Below, one piece after another: positions 25,639 through 39,158 of a stretch of DNA of 64,000 nt. A program made the translations under genes and the position numbers. The DNA lies in assembly GCF_050436995.1 (NCBI RefSeq), contig NC_134745.1, positions 10,416,001 through 10,480,000 on the forward strand, written 5' to 3'. Source of the stretch: Anticarsia gemmatalis. Taxonomy: Eukaryota; Arthropoda; Insecta; Lepidoptera; Erebidae. The notes under the pieces are model-generated. The model was given only the letters and a program-made list of their open reading frames with translations. It was not told where the DNA came from and ran no database searches. Every line of letters starts with the position of its first letter. The stretch's first letter is position 1.

Positions 25639-28205
25639 CTGGAACGATAAATACATATATTTGTTTAACCACTTCCGTTATTCCCATTTAACCATTTCAA
25701 CACACCAAATCGCAGTAAACAACAATGTAAAGTAAACAATATTGTAGTAAACGACGGTGACGACGCGACGTAAGAGTATAAGTGCATTTAGTACATATTA
25801 TTATAAACTTATTTACATACACTAATTCATTGCGTTGTAAGTACTGACTTACAGAATCGTTTTGCATTCTTAGCCAGGTAACATTTTATTAATGTAATTC
25901 TGTATATTATGTAAGTAAATATATCTAAGCGTTCTTTAAGTTATAAGATTAATACATTTATTGCAAACAACCACGTTAGTTAAACAATACAGTTCCGCGC
26001 GTATAACATCAAAAACGATAATAAATCACTATCTCACACTAACGTACAATAGCGTCTCTGCAAATTGCCAACCTTATTGTACGCATACAACAATAGTGGT
26101 TTCATTGATGAATATAAATTTCATTGATCAAAGTGTCGGCTTGCAGAGGCCAATGAGTGGTATAAAGACCGCGGTAATTAGCGTGGGAGCCGCCGTTGTT
26201 CTCACGACACGCCCGTAACAGGAAAATATTAATTAACAAACACGTTAGGTATCGAACAAAATAACCTCGATGATGAGAAAAATTATATTTTGCCAACCGC
26301 AATGAGGCAAAGAACCGCGCTACCAACACTGCTTTAAAGCTTTATTAAAATCGGTTGTCCTATTATTTTCTTATTATGATACAATACATACACAATGTGC
26401 ACTTGTATGTATATATTTATCCATATTAAAAACTACACGTTTAGTATCTGACCGCACAGAATGATTGACAGGGATGTTCGGATGGGATGGTGACACTGCC
26501 TTAAAAAGATAATTTGGTTATTAAGTACTAAAAGGAAAAACCCCTTTACAGACAGCACTGGTGAATATAAAATCTTTCCGGAAGAGGAGATGAAATTAAT
26601 TATATCCAACACGCTCATCGTGTTCAAGTAGACAGAGTCTCTGCATACCTCAAGAATTGTAGCAAAAAACTCAGTCACACAAGTTTTCTTCACGTTTTTT
26701 TTGTACCATTATTATCAGTCATTTACCTACATTAGTACGTGTATACTTATTATTTGCATAGTCATTGAATTTGGGGTGTTGCAAAAAGTGATGAAACAAA
26801 CCAGAAAACAAGTATACCTTGACTTGACTTCTTTCTTATTTAGATAATTTGCAATTTCAAAAATCAAAAGGAATAGATAAAGATTAGATTCATCTAACTG
26901 AAGAATTTGTTTGAACCTGCTAATCTCAGAGACTAGATACTGGTTCGAATTGAAAAAGATATATTTGAATTAAATAGTTTATTTATGGAGGAAGGCTTAA
27001 GGAGATACTCTTTACTACTATTATGTCAAATAGGAGTAGAGCAGCAATGCAATATATTGTGAAAACGGAAAAACTATAGTCCACGCGGATGTTTGTATTA
27101 TGTTCAGGTTAAAATATGTTCCATCAGTATCCCACTTCAAGCATACTATTAAACTCTTCAGTTACAGGTAGGTACCACAATCAGGTATCCTACAAAAGTT
27201 AAAAGTTATTTAAGGGCTATTATTGGCGTAAAAACTGTTATTTTTTTGTGAATTCCTTCCTAAATACTAATAAATCCTCACTAATGGTAGATAAGTAATA
27301 GTATGATTCTCCAGGTGAAAACTGATGAACACATTTCGAGAAGATATTGAGTGATGATAGAGCCAATGAACCCAATTTTATATTTCAAAAATCAGCAATT
27401 AAACGACTAAATTTTGGGATTAACTGTTTAAGCCTGCGCGGATTAGCAGCTGACAATGAACGGCTGATTGTTTGTGAGTCTGTCCAAAATTGGATGGTAT
27501 GTGATGCATGAACGAAATTACATTGCCGAAGTAAATAAACGCTTACTTAAAGTAATCTGTGATGGCTATGTTATATTATTGAATAGTATTACTGCCGTAT
27601 TACAATGACTAACTGCGTATTGTGTGTAACAAGACTTACAAGGTTGTGTCATCGTGACGCCGAGCGCCGCGGTGGCGCCTAGCTGACGGTGTTACGCGCT
27701 CACTACCTACCGCACATAGATTTTCGGGTCTAATCAGGTTAGATAACGACAACCTTACTGGGACTTGAATACACCACCTACTTAAACACCAAAATTAATT
27801 AGGCTATGAAACTATAACAACCGGTTATAAGTGAAAATACCAAAAAGTAAACATACGTATTAGGTAGGTACCTAGATATAAATTTTCATTGAAATGGAGA
27901 AGCTACCTAAGTAATTACTAAATTGCTTAATTCGGTATTATAACCGCTAATCGGCCATGTGGCCGGCAAGCTCTTCCAAGCCACGTGGGTTTAACTGTTG
28001 GAGATAGCGGCACGAGTCGACACGCCAACGTTCGTTAATACATCAGGGATGAGAAAGCCACCAAGAAGGAAGAGAACCATTTAGCCGCGAAAGGGTTAAA
28101 TAGAGACGGTTACTTTCACTTTATAAAATTAATAAGTAATAATATATAATGAAATATTATAATTCATTTTTAAAATCCTTTTATTAACTATCGCAATTTT
28201 TTACC
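25639..28205. other. Probable intron sequence
   Basis: Lies between the candidate 5'UTR exon (31,689) and the signal-peptide exon (25,638). AT-rich with one decayed repeat (26884-27095) and a CpG patch at about 27640-27720. No exon recognised. Confidence 0.5.
26884..27095 (+). repeat. Decayed Helitron-like copy
   Basis: It shares a string of words, in order, with the intact Helitron at 61788-62039: GAAG-TTGTTTGAAC, GCTAATCTCA, ACTGGTTCGAATTGAAAAA and GAGGAAGGCTTA, then a CACGCGGATG-type end. It is strongly diverged and its termini are lost, so it is an older insertion of the same or a related family. Confidence 0.5.
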
Positions 28206-28213
28206 CATACCCA

Positions 28214-28896
28214 CAGTGTTGGGCAAAATTTAGTTTGATTGATGATTAAGATTAAATTATTTAGTCATGACTAATGAATAATGACTAAAAAAATTCAATC
28301 ATGAGTCGTGATTGATGATTAATTAGTGTTAGTGTTAGTTATTCAATCATGACTAAAATTTTAATGACTAAAAATAATAGTTAAATAAAACTAAGCTTTT
28401 CAAGTCTACGTTCCATGACTGTTGATTTGTTAATCACAGGTTTTTAATTAAAGCTAGTTTTACAACAGAATCAGTTAATTTTTTTTTTAATTTACACAGG
28501 TACACATTTGCAAAAATAAGTTCGGGCTAATTTAGTTTAAAATAATTTAAATTGCTTTTTAAAACTACGCGTTTTGAAAATCAAATTTTATAAATAATGG
28601 AATTATCTTCTTTCAGTCCACTTAATGTGGTGATCAGTTATAGTTTTATAGATGTGTTCAATTAAACTAAAATTATGTCACCTGAATTATTTTTTTTAGT
28701 TTAATCATCATACAAAAATACAATAAATTAGTCATCAGTCATTTAATCATTAAATGATTGATGACTAATTTATTTAATCATGATTATGATTATTATTTTT
28801 ACTCATGATTAATTCAATCATGACTAAATAATTCATGACTAAATTAGTCATGACTAATCAATTGATTGAAAAAATTAGTTGATTGACCCAACACTG
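28214..28896. mobile_element. 683-bp hAT MITE
   Basis: The ends CAGTGTTGGGC... and ...GACCCAACACTG are inverted repeats of the hAT type. The element is flanked by a perfect 8-bp target duplication, CATACCCA (28206-28213 and 28897-28904). The outer 150 bp on each side are dense arrays of ATTAGTCATGACTAAT-like words, which are themselves palindromic. The AT-rich centre has no coding capacity. It would need a transposase from elsewhere. The perfect duplication implies the insertion is not very old. Confidence 0.92.
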
Positions 28897-29674
28897 CATA
28901 CCCAGATGATGAATTCCTAGGTGCATTATTTTATTTATCGAATTCCTCAAGCTGAATGTTTCACGCGGATTATGTACCTTTTATAATACCGGATTAAATA
29001 TTATGATGCTACGAACTCGGTACTTGCAATATTATGACATTTCTGCCAATTAAAATGGGCGCGAAACCGTGAAAGTAGCAACATAACAGCGTGCTACGAA
29101 CTAAAAACTTAATTGCAGCAAGGTCCTACGCATTGAAACCCTACGGCAGATAGTATGAAGCATGGGGAGGGGACCAGTTTCCCGCGCTGCATTTGTTGTT
29201 TACGCGGCGTGTCGTGGCGGACAGTGAGTTCGACGACCTTATGCCGCACCACGCCGCCATATTTTTGGTAATAAATAATAGATAGAACAGCGCAGCGCAG
29301 CACGATCGATCAGACCGCGACCAGTGCGGCGGCGCGTGCTTGGCTCGGAACCCAAAACATTGCACCCCCACCCCCCATTGAATACAAACGCACTTAGAAT
29401 AGCGCACTAACGTAAAAAAATACAAAACAAATAAGGTGAGGCGCTCTTGTCTATGTATGCTATGATGATAATATAATAATTTATACAATTTATTAATATC
29501 AAGATGGTACATATTTATCTCTTTCATATACAGATATCTATGGTGTGTACCTACTCACCTACTTCTCTAACTATAATACGAGAGGGCTATGTTATATTAT
29601 TAAGTTAATATAATTTTCGTTTGTAATTTTGTAAGCCTATTCATGTTTAATAACTAATAACTAAATATAATTAA

Positions 29675-29744
29675 CACGTTCGCTGCCCCTGACGCGTATG
29701 TGCGTTTTGTAGAACGCACATACGCGTCGCGGGCAGGGAACGTG
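29675..29744. mobile_element. 70-bp hairpin element flanked by TTAA (piggyBac-type mini-MITE)
   Basis: Two arms of about 32 bases (from CACGTTCGCTGCCC; right end GGGCAGGGAACGTG) pair around a TTGTAG loop. TTAA stands immediately outside both ends (29671-29674 and 29745-29748). TTAA flanks are the target signature of piggyBac elements, so this is probably a minimal piggyBac-mobilised hairpin. Its CpG content is striking against the AT-rich neighbourhood. Confidence 0.7.
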
Positions 29745-30837
29745 TTAAGTCATCTTGGCAAACAGCTTTTCCAGTTTGTCTCGTGGGTTGCATGAATGCT
29801 ACGCCAATGGTTTTTCAAATTATCAGCCCCTTACCTTAATAATCTTTTTAATCGTTCATTAGAATTCCACGAACAGATAAAACGTATGCATAGCACATAC
29901 CTAAATATTTTGGTTAGTAATTTCTGAATAGATTTAATGTCGCTATGAAACTATGTTTTTTTTTTAAATATAACTTATCCAAATGAGTAGAGTTAATACT
30001 TATAGAGAAAATCGGATAATAAGTAATATTGGTACATTAAATATATATAGGTTTCATATTATTATCTCATGCCAGTAAACATAAAACAGTGCAGCAGATC
30101 GCATCAACAAGTTAATTCAAGGCCAATCGGACTGTGAAAACGTTTTCGGATTATATTATTGTATTGATAAGACTTCAAGGTATAATAAGTTTCTTGCGCA
30201 CTCGCTTATCGATAACACATTCTTAATATTTATGTCTACTATTACTACTTACATAAAAAATCATTTTACTTATGTAGGCCGTAGGTATTTTTGTTTACTG
30301 AATACACACGTGTACTTATTTTCATTAATATTGACACTGCATATTTTTTTTTTAGATTAGGAACGGCTATAATATTGTGATCTAAGAGAAAAGTGGTCTG
30401 TCACTAAGACTCTAGCAATTGATTGTAGCAAAAAAAAAAGGTTACAAATTACAATTCTTTTACAATACAATTGAAAATTACACACTTAGCATACCTACCC
30501 AATTATTTATTTATACCCTGTATTAGCTGTTTTGATTCGATTTTTGTATAGGGTTTACAAACTTTGCAAATTGCTGGTAACGCAAGTGCTTGCTATGTGA
30601 TGTAAACTTGTGTCACTCTACGCAACTGTTTTCTTTTAAATACATTGTCGGATTTTAAGTGCATTTTATGAGAATGTTTTGCGCTTTTATGCTGGACAGG
30701 GCTACAATACTTAGTGGGTTTAAATAATAACTAAACACCCTTTAATCTTATTATGCACAAGTTTCTGGCGGCAACTTCATCTCTTCTACATAAAAAAAAT
30801 ATAAAAAAATCTAAATTGGTGACAGAATTTTTTGCCT

Positions 30838-30905
30838 ATTTGACTCTATAAAAAAGGTTTCAACGAATTGATAACCTCCAGCCTTTTTTGAAGTCGGTTA
30901 AAAAT
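30838..30905. repeat. Fragment of a common lepidopteran repeat
   Basis: The words CGAATTGATAACCTCC and TTTTTTGAAGTCGGTTAAAAA are a phrase I recognise as widely dispersed in lepidopteran genomes. The exact family is not known to me, and no ends or target duplication are visible. Confidence 0.45.
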
Positions 30906-31688
30906 GTTGAGGTACGCGATAACTTTATAAAGTTTTGCAGACAATCTTGCCAAGTTTGGTACCTAATACAAATATCAATGATTTTAATTAATTTCTGTAG
31001 ATAAAAAGGAATCTTTTTTTTAAATCTATGAAAAATCTTGATTCTTTGGTAAGAAAGTCCTTTTTGCTTTGCAACTCAACTTTTTTTAGTTATGGGCAAC
31101 AATGTTTCATAGATAATTAAAAAAAAAACTGTTTTGCTGACGATGAAAGGTGCGGCAACAGAGTTATGAATTATTATGATACAGAATTATGGTAATATTA
31201 ATTCTCCGAGATAAAACTACCTAATTACTAATTACCTATTCTGCCAATTAGTAGGTATTCGCCGTATTGGGTAAATAAATATTTGAATTAGGGACCTATT
31301 TAATTTTAGGGTATCTTTTATAGATTATACCTAAATAGATAATATTTGTTGTAAACACTAAAAACTAGCTATAAATCGGCTACAAGCATGAAACGAATAT
31401 ACTCGACGCGGCCGTCAGGTCACCTCTCCCCCCAACGCGCACAATATTTTGCTTTGCCCGCCTGCGCCGCACCGCCGCGCCGCGTCGTTGGTCGTTGCGG
31501 AGAAGGGCACAGAGTTGTTTACACCACCGCTCACACCACGTGGTGTGCACCGAGCATACATATGGTCACGTGGCTCTGTTTTTACGATTAACCTGTAATC
31601 CGAATATATACCGCAAACCATGCAGAACTGGATTGTGTTAGTCTAGCATTGGCCATTATCAGATCGAAAACAAAATTTGTAACGCTAC

Positions 31689-31912
31689 CTCAGCTCGGTG
31701 CCTGCCGTACTTGTCTGCTTCTCGCGATCCACAATGAAACAATACTTCACAGATTCTGTTATACAATATTTCACACTGCCACCGAACACAAATCACTTCA
31801 AATGTATATTTTTATAATAACAAAAACAATAACAACACTATTGTAAACATAATACGCGGCAATAGTGGATAACATGCAGACGAGTTATCACAAACGACGC
31901 GCGCGAACGACT
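31689..31912 (-). other. Candidate 5'UTR exon of the minus-strand signal-peptide gene
   Basis: The arthropod initiator TCAGT lies on the minus strand at 31914-31910. The 224 bases downstream look like untranslated leader, rich in GTG and TTTG words, and end at a plausible splice donor (GAG|GTAGCG, exon end 31689). The next good acceptor followed by a start codon is the exon at 25638. The linkage is inference only; transcript reads would settle it. Confidence 0.35.
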
Positions 31913-32080
31913 GACGACTTGAGGAAGGGAAGTGGAGTGCGCGGGGCCGGCCGTGCCGTCGACCCAGTCGAGGAATGCGGCTCGGCTCGCCCGTTCTCGC
32001 GTGCTTATTTTTTGCTCAGTCCGGTAGGACGCTCAGGGGACGCTCATAAGCGCGTTCTTCATAGGGCTTTTGACGACTAG
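31900..32080 (-). promoter_or_regulatory. GC-rich promoter-like region with Inr
   Basis: This strongly CpG-rich stretch contains the TCAGT initiator word at 31914-31910 on the minus strand and no TATA box at the expected distance. That is the appearance of a TATA-less insect promoter. It stands directly upstream of the candidate leader exon. It could also act in the other direction. Confidence 0.35.
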
Positions 32081-32348
32081 AGCTACAAATCTCGATTGGG
32101 TCTAGCTTATTAACGCTGAAATAGCTAGTGGACACCTACCTACTACTTTCCTATTTACTTAGTTCCTGCCTATTAAAAAAAAAGTGGTTTGTCCATGGTC
32201 CTTACTACTCCTTACTGAGCTGAAAGTTCACATACAAAAAGCGCATTCAAATTTCAAAGATACTATTTTTAAGATAAGTGGTAGTAGTAGATACCTACCA
32301 AGTAGTTTTAAGAAGATATACCTAATAAGATATTTTAAGGATATAAGG

Positions 32349-32369
32349 TAATAATAATAATAATAATAT
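32349..32369. repeat. (TAA)n microsatellite
   Basis: About seven TAA units, followed by ATATATTTATTTCAC. It may be the tail of a decayed retroposon, since such tails are often simple trinucleotide runs, but no body is visible. Confidence 0.7.
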
Positions 32370-35300
32370 ATATTTATTTCACAAAAACGTACAACTTTTA
32401 ACAAATCAAAAACAATTGGGCAAACTTTAAACACAAAGCAATTGGAACACTGATACCCATGGTAAGGTACCTATATACCTAGTCATATTATTGGCAACAT
32501 AGAAAAAAAGATAAGGCCACTGTAAGTACCTAGGTTTTTTTTATCATTAGGACATTTTTGATACGCGTTTTCAATAAATCAATGCAGATTCAATAATTTT
32601 CGTCGTACCTATACGTTTATAAATTAGGGATGTTAGAAACATATTACTTGTTGTATTGTTCTTCAAGTTTTCAAGAAACTGTAAAGTAAAAAACGGAATG
32701 GCTATTTAGGCTCGGCGCGAAATAAATTATCCTAGTCTGTTTTATCAGTTATGGTTACAGTTATGGTACAGATAACATTTTATTTTCAATTTCCCCATAA
32801 CATCCCTGATTATAATTTTATTTGGCGCATGGATTGGTACTAATCTATTTAACGAATCAACAGCGACGCTAACTGACACTCACCTACCAATTAACTTGCA
32901 ATAATTCTAGACTCCATTGCACAATCCTTTAGGTCAGTTATTTAGCAACTATGTAACTCATTTCGATCTATTGGCCATAGCTAAATTATCTGCTAATCTA
33001 TTAACGAATAATTAGTAATTAATTTAATTATTTTACGTTTATTGCTTATTTAGTACAGGCCTTAACGTGCTCTTCTCACATAATTTTGTCAATAATAATA
33101 TATATCAAAATTGTTGTGTTTTCAATGATTACGCAGATATTTTATAAATGTATTTTTCGCAAACGGTCAATCCAGTTCTATGTACGTGCAAAAAAATGAA
33201 ACAGTGGCTCCTAGTCCACGAAAAACACAGCAATGGAGACGAAACTAAGCCCTTATACTTAAAAAGGGCTATTAACGGGATAACTAAAATTCTTGTAAAA
33301 CCGTGTTTGTCAGATTTTTGCTTTTTCAACTAAGACCCAAAATAGATGCATACCATTCCTGAAAAAATCTGTTTATCATTCTTCAGTAGAGTGGCAACTT
33401 GCAGCATCATAACACAGTGATTAAACAGGACAATATAGGCAATAAGGTAAATGATTTAATTTAAAACAGAGGTAGGTATAAAGGCGAAAGGCGCGAAAAA
33501 AATGTTCCTTACAGTCAATGGACAAGCGGTCGCAGGTTATTAAGGTATCTAATAAATAAGTAATTATTCTGTAGGGCTCACTTTTCGAGGACATTACTTT
33601 CTACTGCCCTAAAGACTGGTTGTTACAGCAGTTTCATTTAACGCAGCTTGTCTATAATTATCAGAATTCCTTTTACTTCCCCTCTTTGGCTCTGAAATTG
33701 AAAGTGAATAATAGAGCATCATTCACATCACATTAGTAGTGGTCCATAGCCATAATCCAAGAGTTAGCAAGTGTTCAATTCCATTCATTCATTAATGCGT
33801 AGGTACACGTAAAAGTGCGTCATTGTAAAAGTGTTGTGATGACTCAAGTGATGTTTATCCACATTGAGGAAAATTACCTGGCAAGCTCAGTGGCTGTCTG
33901 AGAACTCCGATTTAGGCTAGTACTTAAATCAGGAACGTAATTTTACCGAACTTATTTTTATTGTGGTTGCAACTTGAATGGCCTATAGACATTTTCGTAA
34001 TATTGGCATATTTTACCAATATTGCGAATTTACGAGTAAGTATGCACTGTACAATGTACATATTATATGAACACGTACTCGTATATCTAAATGTCTGTTT
34101 GTGTTTTCAAATATTTATGTTGATTTCAGATTTTTATAGCCATGAACCAAGGCATAATGCAACCTTTTTTGTTTTAAAAAAGAATAGTCTCTGGGCGGCA
34201 AAAAGTTACATTTTATTTTTATCCCAAAAATATTTGGGCGCGAAAAAGTTATTATTGATTAGGTCATTCCATATTTTTTTAATAAGAGACTATAAATTAA
34301 TATTTAAATTAATGTAACATATGTGGCGTCTACTTATTATACACAGTTACTGAATAAATAATATATGTAAATAATATACCGATTTGATAAAAAGTATTTT
34401 GCAATGTATGTGATGTTTATGTATACGGATTTTATCGATTGTTGTCGTAATTGGCGAAAATAACCATCCTTATCAATTTGGCTCATACCTACTCACTTCA
34501 TGCTAAAATTATGTTGTTCGTAGCCGTATTTGCCATACTATCTAACAGCCTATATTTAGACAATAATGTATTTTAGATAGGTATATAGAACCAGGTAAAC
34601 AACGAGTGCATCAAGTACATACCTACTGGTTAAATACCTACCTACATAGCTGACAAAGTGTTTACTATTTTTACTATTGAATAAAAACACGTTGCGTCAT
34701 CAAATACAAAATACCACATTGTCACCACGATTAAATTCTCCATAAGTTTGGTAAACAAGTGCATAAAAATAACACAATTACGAAAACTTGCGAAATACGA
34801 GTAGATATTACGACAGCTAATTACAACAAATAGAGGCTTTGACTAATAAACTTTTAAATGAATTTGTTTGCACCGGGCAAATAAAACCGTTTTAGCATCA
34901 AAACTAATAGGTACGTATTATCAAGATTTTTGTTGACTAAATACATTATCAACAAATTGTTGAACGGTCAAAGTTCAACGGAAATCTGTTTGACTTATTA
35001 TCTTTTTAACACTTGAGGCGGTCATGATGGCTAAGCGGCACATGGCAGGAATCGAAGATGAGCGAGGTTTTCAATATGTTATGAAACAATATGTAATTAA
35101 TAAACGAAAAATCCAAACGTTATAGGAATTAATTCGCTCAAATTGACGATAATAATATGTAAACGATGTGATTATAGTTATTTTAACAACAATTCGATTA
35201 TTTATAAGATAATATAATGTTCCATTACCTACGATGTAATAATGGTCATAAGGAACTCATTAGCTAGGTACCAAACAAATTATTACGTTGAAAAGAAACT

Positions 35301-36094
35301 TTACGTCGTCAATGTAGGCTCAATGTTGTTTACTTACGTATATTCCTAGATGCCTTAACACTACACTCGCACTCTATGCAGCAAAGGCCTACGTTTATAT
35401 CCATAAAATCCTTGTCCTTAAAATGTTTGATCAATTTAAAATATCTCCGATGAACCAAAGAAGATGAAAGATGAACTTCGAACGTGGTTTAGTAAACTTG
35501 ATGAAAACATTTAAATCTTTGATTTAAACGTCTTATGTATCTATGTTTAATGTTACAATATAATTTATACTATTGGATATATTGATAGATATAAATGTGT
35601 GTAGGTAAGTAGATACCCATGTTCCCATGTTATTTATCTGCAAGTGGGCGCACTGAGGCTTATCAAGTCCGCCATTGAAAAACAACGTTTACGCAAGCAA
35701 CATTTATCAATGAAAGCAAGTTTTTTCTTATCGTCCACGGCCATGTTTGTACGAGGTGAGACGTTTCGATTTACGTGTTACAAACAATTCAGAAACGTAA
35801 AGAAATCCGTAACGTTGCCCAGTTTTTTCAAAGGAAATATGTGAATATACTGCGTTCCCATTGCCTTTTCCTAAGATTACGTACAATATATTTTTGAAGC
35901 AGCATCTATAAGTGCGAAGGATACCTGTCATCCTCCGTGGAAGAAAACTACATTTCTAATCCGTTAATTAGTTCTGAAATAAAACTAATGACTGTTGCTT
36001 TTGCCAGATAAGTTTGCTCCAGCTGTACCTTCAAGTACTTATCATTCTGTGCCTTCACTATTAAGTATAGTTAACAACGCCAAAGTGCCAGATG

Positions 36095-36135
36095 AACGAG
36101 CCAAAATAATAGAACTCCTATTATTTTGGCTCGTT
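36095..36135. repeat. Perfect 17-bp hairpin
   Basis: AACGAGCCAAAATAATA is followed, after the 7-base loop GAACTCC, by its exact complement. No target duplication is evident. It is too short for a microRNA precursor and may be a micro-MITE remnant. Confidence 0.75.
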
Positions 36136-39100
36136 TACCGATCTATTTAGCTGACAGAAGGTATATTAAGTGCTTTATTCTGTTCTATGTCCAGTACTAA
36201 GTCCATATATTTCAATCTAAGACGACAGGCATTATTAATATATGTAAGTACTTAGGTACAACGTAGGTACTAGATACATCACCCCTGGAGAGTTAGAGGT
36301 ATTTCAAAAATTCAAGCCCTAAAATGATTTTGTAATTTTTAGCGGTCTAAAAAAAGAAGGAGAAGATTTCACGAAAAAATCTTGAAACGTAGGCACCTAT
36401 ATTATTCTCAACCATCATATAGATTTGTAAAATTGGCTAGTTTTTGTATTTAATAAAGATGCATGTGACAAGTTGAGATTAGGGAAACCTGTGAATTTGA
36501 TTCATGCCACAAATGGATTGCTATCCTTGACGGAATAAAGCATTAATGTTTCACTATTTATTATTCTGATATCTGTGTTACTCTTAATCATACTTAACTA
36601 AGAAGGAAATCCGCAATAAAGTGAGTACTGCATGTACCAATTATACAAGTATTTTATTCATCATAAAAGGTTTATACTCTTCGTGCTTGAAGTTTTCAAG
36701 TACAGAGATTTCAGAGTTTGGTTGGTACATAAATCATACCGCGCCGTAAATTCACCAAGTGGAGAACACAAAGTGATACAAAAATAGGTACTGAACGTAT
36801 TTCGAGTTTGTTGATTCAGGTAGCGTGCGGCACGATTATATTCCCTCTGTGTGCAAAAAAAGAGCTCTCGTCCATTCGATGTATAATTTCCTTGCATAAA
36901 TAAATGTTAACGCGTTTCATACGATTTGAAACAAGGCCTATATGTTAAATTTGACTTCTGTAACCCACTGTAAGTTACATCCAAAGATTATTTGTATAAC
37001 CACACTCCACATATCTGTAACACTGAGAAAGTAGTCAGCCGACGTATTTACAATTAAAAAAATTCAAAACAACATTGTCACGTACCTACACGTCAGCTAA
37101 ATATGATGTAGCGATTGATGACTCTACATTTTAAAAAACATTGTAGGTACACCTATATAATATGTCACACGTGGAACGTATAAAATAATTTTCGAGTAGT
37201 GCGTTTTTATTGGACATAATTGGCACATAAGTTTTCCAAGCATGGCGGACGCATGATGTAATGCCATGTTAGTAATGTGACTCGACTGTTCGATGCGCAG
37301 TTGACCCCAATCGCCCCCAATCGAAGGACTAAATTGTTTGTTCAATCAAGTGATATTGTCTTTCAAAAATACTACGACACTCTTGAACGTAGTTACACTA
37401 TACGTTTTTACCAGGAATCCCCAGGCGTTATCGGACATTGGATCGGAGGCCTCCTCATCTTGTACAATTTCGTATGATAGGTACCTAATTACTAAGAGTT
37501 TAGATAATAATCGTAAGATATGTACCAAGAAAACCCATAAAATGCTAAAATCTTCAGCTTTTTCTTTATTTGTGGGACTTTCAAATAGGGATCGAAGTTA
37601 AATTGTTGTTTTACTAGGAAAGTATGAAAAAATCTATTTGTAGGTATTTACACGTTTAGTTGTTAATACCTCCACATACAAATGTAGTATTGAAATCGAT
37701 AGTTAATGGTCAATATAAATTCAATACTGTAATCATTGTAATTATGAATAACAAAGTGAGCTTCAGCTGCTCCTAAAGATTTTTGCTAACAGATGGATAG
37801 ATAAGATAGATAGACGAGGCACTTCATATCAAACCTTAATACATAAGTATCTATGTAAGGATAATTATTATTAAGGTTCTTAATCTGTACTCACACTTCT
37901 CCCAGTTACAGTTAATCAGAGTAGTGTTGGCTGTAAACAACAGATTGTTTAATACATTATAACGATGTTCTCGTTATCCTTATTAACCCCTTGTTGCGTT
38001 ATTTTCAAGGATGGTGTCACAGTAGGGTGTGGTCGATCTGCTCGTTATTGCTAATTGACCTGCTTAGTGACACCGACCGTCTCGACTTTTAGCAGCTCCT
38101 TATTGACGGCTAAGTTGAAATTATTGACTCCATTAGCATGCCGCTTGCGATGTTTCAATGTAGCAACGTTCATCGAGTATTAAAAACATTCAGTCAGTTC
38201 TGATGTTTCTTACGCTACAATCTTAGCTTTCAAAGTTGCATTCCGTAAAATAAGTCTCCAAGTACAACATCTAAAAGCATTCTACTAGATAATGTGTGTA
38301 CGCTGTCGTTAAGCCGTCGTATTATTCTTCAAAGGCAATATTTCGCTTTTGTAATTGCAGCGAGCACTGTTTGTAAAAACACATTTAGAGTGAGTTACAG
38401 CGATGCATTTGGCACCGGGGTTGAATGAGACAGCCACTGCGACGCGACGTCGTATAAACAGATTAACGCGTCATTCAATAACTTTAAACGAACCACCGAG
38501 TCGCATTACACAATTTCTGTAAACACAGGAAAATGAATCTTGTCACATACCTACAAAGTTATTATGCATTTAAACGATAAACTGCCGATTTTAGTGTGTG
38601 AATAATACTATTTATGCTCCACACTACATGCTTTTATTTATACTGCATCTAAATAGTATAAAGCTGTAAAGCCCCCGGACGTCTCGCGTCAGTTACAATG
38701 AATAGTAAGTAGTTATTTGATTGTTTACGCATGTAACTGTCAGTTTCATTGAAAGGTGAATGAGAGGTCGTTGTCGATTTCACGTATGGTACACGTATAA
38801 AACGTACACTACGGCACATAAACACGTTCAATGAAAGTCTATTAGTCCATATGTGGTTCAACGCTACGAATTATCGTAGAGCAAGTTCAACACGCGTAGA
38901 ACGCGATGGAAATTATGCATGTGTTTACATTAGATTAAGTGATTTTGTCATAACAATAGAAGGCTGACCTAAGTACAATTGATACCTAGTTACTAGTACT
39001 TTATCATTATTTTTTTATTAGAATTCAAAGCACTATGATTTCTTTAAATAAGATGAATTCTAGTCTAGTTTGAATTTTACCATAAGTTCTACAAAACACT

Positions 39101-39158
39101 AGAAAAGTACTTACTGTTTACTTTATTAATAAAACATTCTCATTATATCAAAGCATTG

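Larger units (their letters stand above)
28905..31688. other. Probable intron with CpG patches
   Basis: CpG-rich patches at 29100-29390 and 31400-31580 are open in short frames on both strands but show no recognisable protein. They may be regulatory or untranslated exon sequence near the promoter at 31.9 kb. The rest is AT-rich and featureless apart from the TTAA hairpin and one repeat fragment. Confidence 0.45.
31913..39158. other. Intergenic stretch
   Basis: No supported gene. It includes the promoter-like patch (to 32080), a (TAA)n microsatellite, and one perfect short hairpin (36095-36135). Open frames such as 33961-34317 are AT-rich and low in complexity. Confidence 0.6.

Noticed and set aside
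28214..28896. CRISPR-like or regulatory repeat array of ATGACTAA words
   Set aside because: The words are irregularly spaced and lie inside terminal inverted repeats with an exact 8-bp target duplication, so it is a hAT MITE in a eukaryotic genome.
33961..34317. 118-codon open frame as a gene
   Set aside because: AT-driven composition, rich in Phe, Leu, Ile and Lys, no start context, no splice sites and no recognisable motif.
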